Shown here piece by piece: positions 60,868 to 61,245 of a stretch of DNA of 61,245 nucleotides. Position numbers and translations under genes: made by a program. The DNA lies in NCBI GenBank assembly GCA_945878355.1, contig CAMCTC010000019.1, positions 1-61,245 of the forward strand, written 5' to 3'. The DNA is from Bordetella parapertussis (GTDB lineage Bacteria > Pseudomonadota > Gammaproteobacteria > Burkholderiales > Burkholderiaceae_C). Each line of letters begins with the position of its first letter. Positions within the stretch are counted from its first letter, which is position 1. Below the pieces are notes generated by a model. The model saw only the letters and a program-made list of their open reading frames with translations, had not been told where the DNA came from and did no database searches.

Positions 60868-61245
60868 CTAGCCTAAACGGGTAACAAAATCGACGATGGC
60901 CGCATTGATCTGCGCGGCGTGGGTGATGGGGCCCATGTGCCCTATGCCTTCAAACGCAATGACCTGCACGTGTGGCAACACGGGAACCAATACATCGGCC
61001 ACCGCGCGGGCGGGCAAAGGTGAATCCTTGCCCAGCATGTACAGAACCGGACATGTCAACCCGGCAAAGGCGCTCAAAGGTGTTGGGTCGTTGTGCAGCG
61101 CAGTACCCCAACGGTCCACATCACGAATGGCAACCAACATAGCCTCTTTGTGTCTAGGCGGTGTGTTTGCCCAAGTTCCCTCGCCAGACCATAAATCAAT
61201 GAACATGCTTGCAGCCGCGTCCAAGTCGCCGTTTTCAACTGCTTG
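60868..61245 (-). CDS. Alpha/beta hydrolase, partial (5' end outside the window)
   Basis: The C-terminal 125 residues of an alpha/beta hydrolase-fold enzyme. LSAFAGLTCPVLYMLGKDSP is the strand carrying the acid residue (Asp in GKDSP), and VIAFEGIGHMGPITHAAQIN carries the catalytic His in GIGHMGP. The end VDFVTRLG is typical. The nucleophile lies outside the window, so the reaction is unknown. The stop TAG is at 60868-60870. The sequence has lower GC than most of the window. Confidence 0.85.
   Translation of the reverse strand, partial: QAVENGDLDAAASMFIDLWSGEGTWANTPPRHKEAMLVAIRDVDRWGTALHNDPTPLSAFAGLTCPVLYMLGKDSPLPARAVADVLVPVLPHVQVIAFEGIGHMGPITHAAQINAAIVDFVTRLG

Overview
The window looks like the chromosome of a GC-rich betaproteobacterium of the Burkholderiales (Comamonadaceae or the Leptothrix/Rubrivivax side). 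The evidence is the tig-clpP-clpX-lon block, the rpsO-pnp-quinone reductase-tpiA-secG-tRNA-Leu order, and the many Bug/TctC, acyl-CoA dehydrogenase and CaiB-type CoA-transferase genes. No rRNA, CRISPR array or replication origin was seen.

Layout. 1-1300 is a small accessory patch: an IS21-family end inserted in a decayed AAA/OLD-type ATPase gene, then a GNAT/DUF1778 toxin-antitoxin pair with a promoter/operator. 1661-3690 holds a thioesterase and a medium-chain reductase. 3964-10324 carries tRNA-Cys, tRNA-Gly, lon, clpX, clpP and tig (cytosolic protein quality control). 10767-16521 carries a DUF2805 protein, tRNA-Leu, secG, tpiA, a quinone reductase, pnp and rpsO. 16675-27413 is mostly housekeeping: aminotransferase, Hsp20, tsaD, histidine phosphatase, acetyl-CoA hydrolase, queG, tsaE, amiC, DedA and mutL.

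27557-42631 is catabolic: esterase, SDR, reductases, an enoyl-CoA hydratase-fold protein, an aldo/keto reductase, then acyl-CoA/CoA-transferase genes. The most distinctive part is a translationally coupled pair resembling methylsuccinyl-CoA dehydrogenase and mesaconyl-CoA C1-C4 transferase (32780-35694). A second set (37404-42631) has a Bug solute receptor, two tandem acyl-CoA dehydrogenases and a CoA-transferase.

42692-49995 is a tightly overlapping six-gene operon for a membrane complex related to complex I and hydrogenase 4 (HyfB-C-E-F-G-I order). Its large subunit lacks the NiFe-binding cysteine pairs, so it is probably an energy-converting hydrogenase-related (Ehr-type) complex and not a hydrogenase. 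It is divergent from a small ribbon-helix-helix gene across a short AT-rich promoter region.

50200-61245 is a scrapyard of transferred and broken genes: a frameshifted GNAT, a 5'-deleted isocitrate dehydrogenase, a ParD-like/RelE pair in which both genes are disrupted, a possible transposase tail, an SDR tail, an apparently intact HicAB pair, an MFS transporter, a DUF427 protein, a TIR-domain stub, livF beside a livG without a start, a TIGR02450 protein and a partial alpha/beta hydrolase. A 79-bp two-hairpin repeat occurs three times (32443, 50901, 56810), each time in the same orientation just behind or within the 3' end of a gene.
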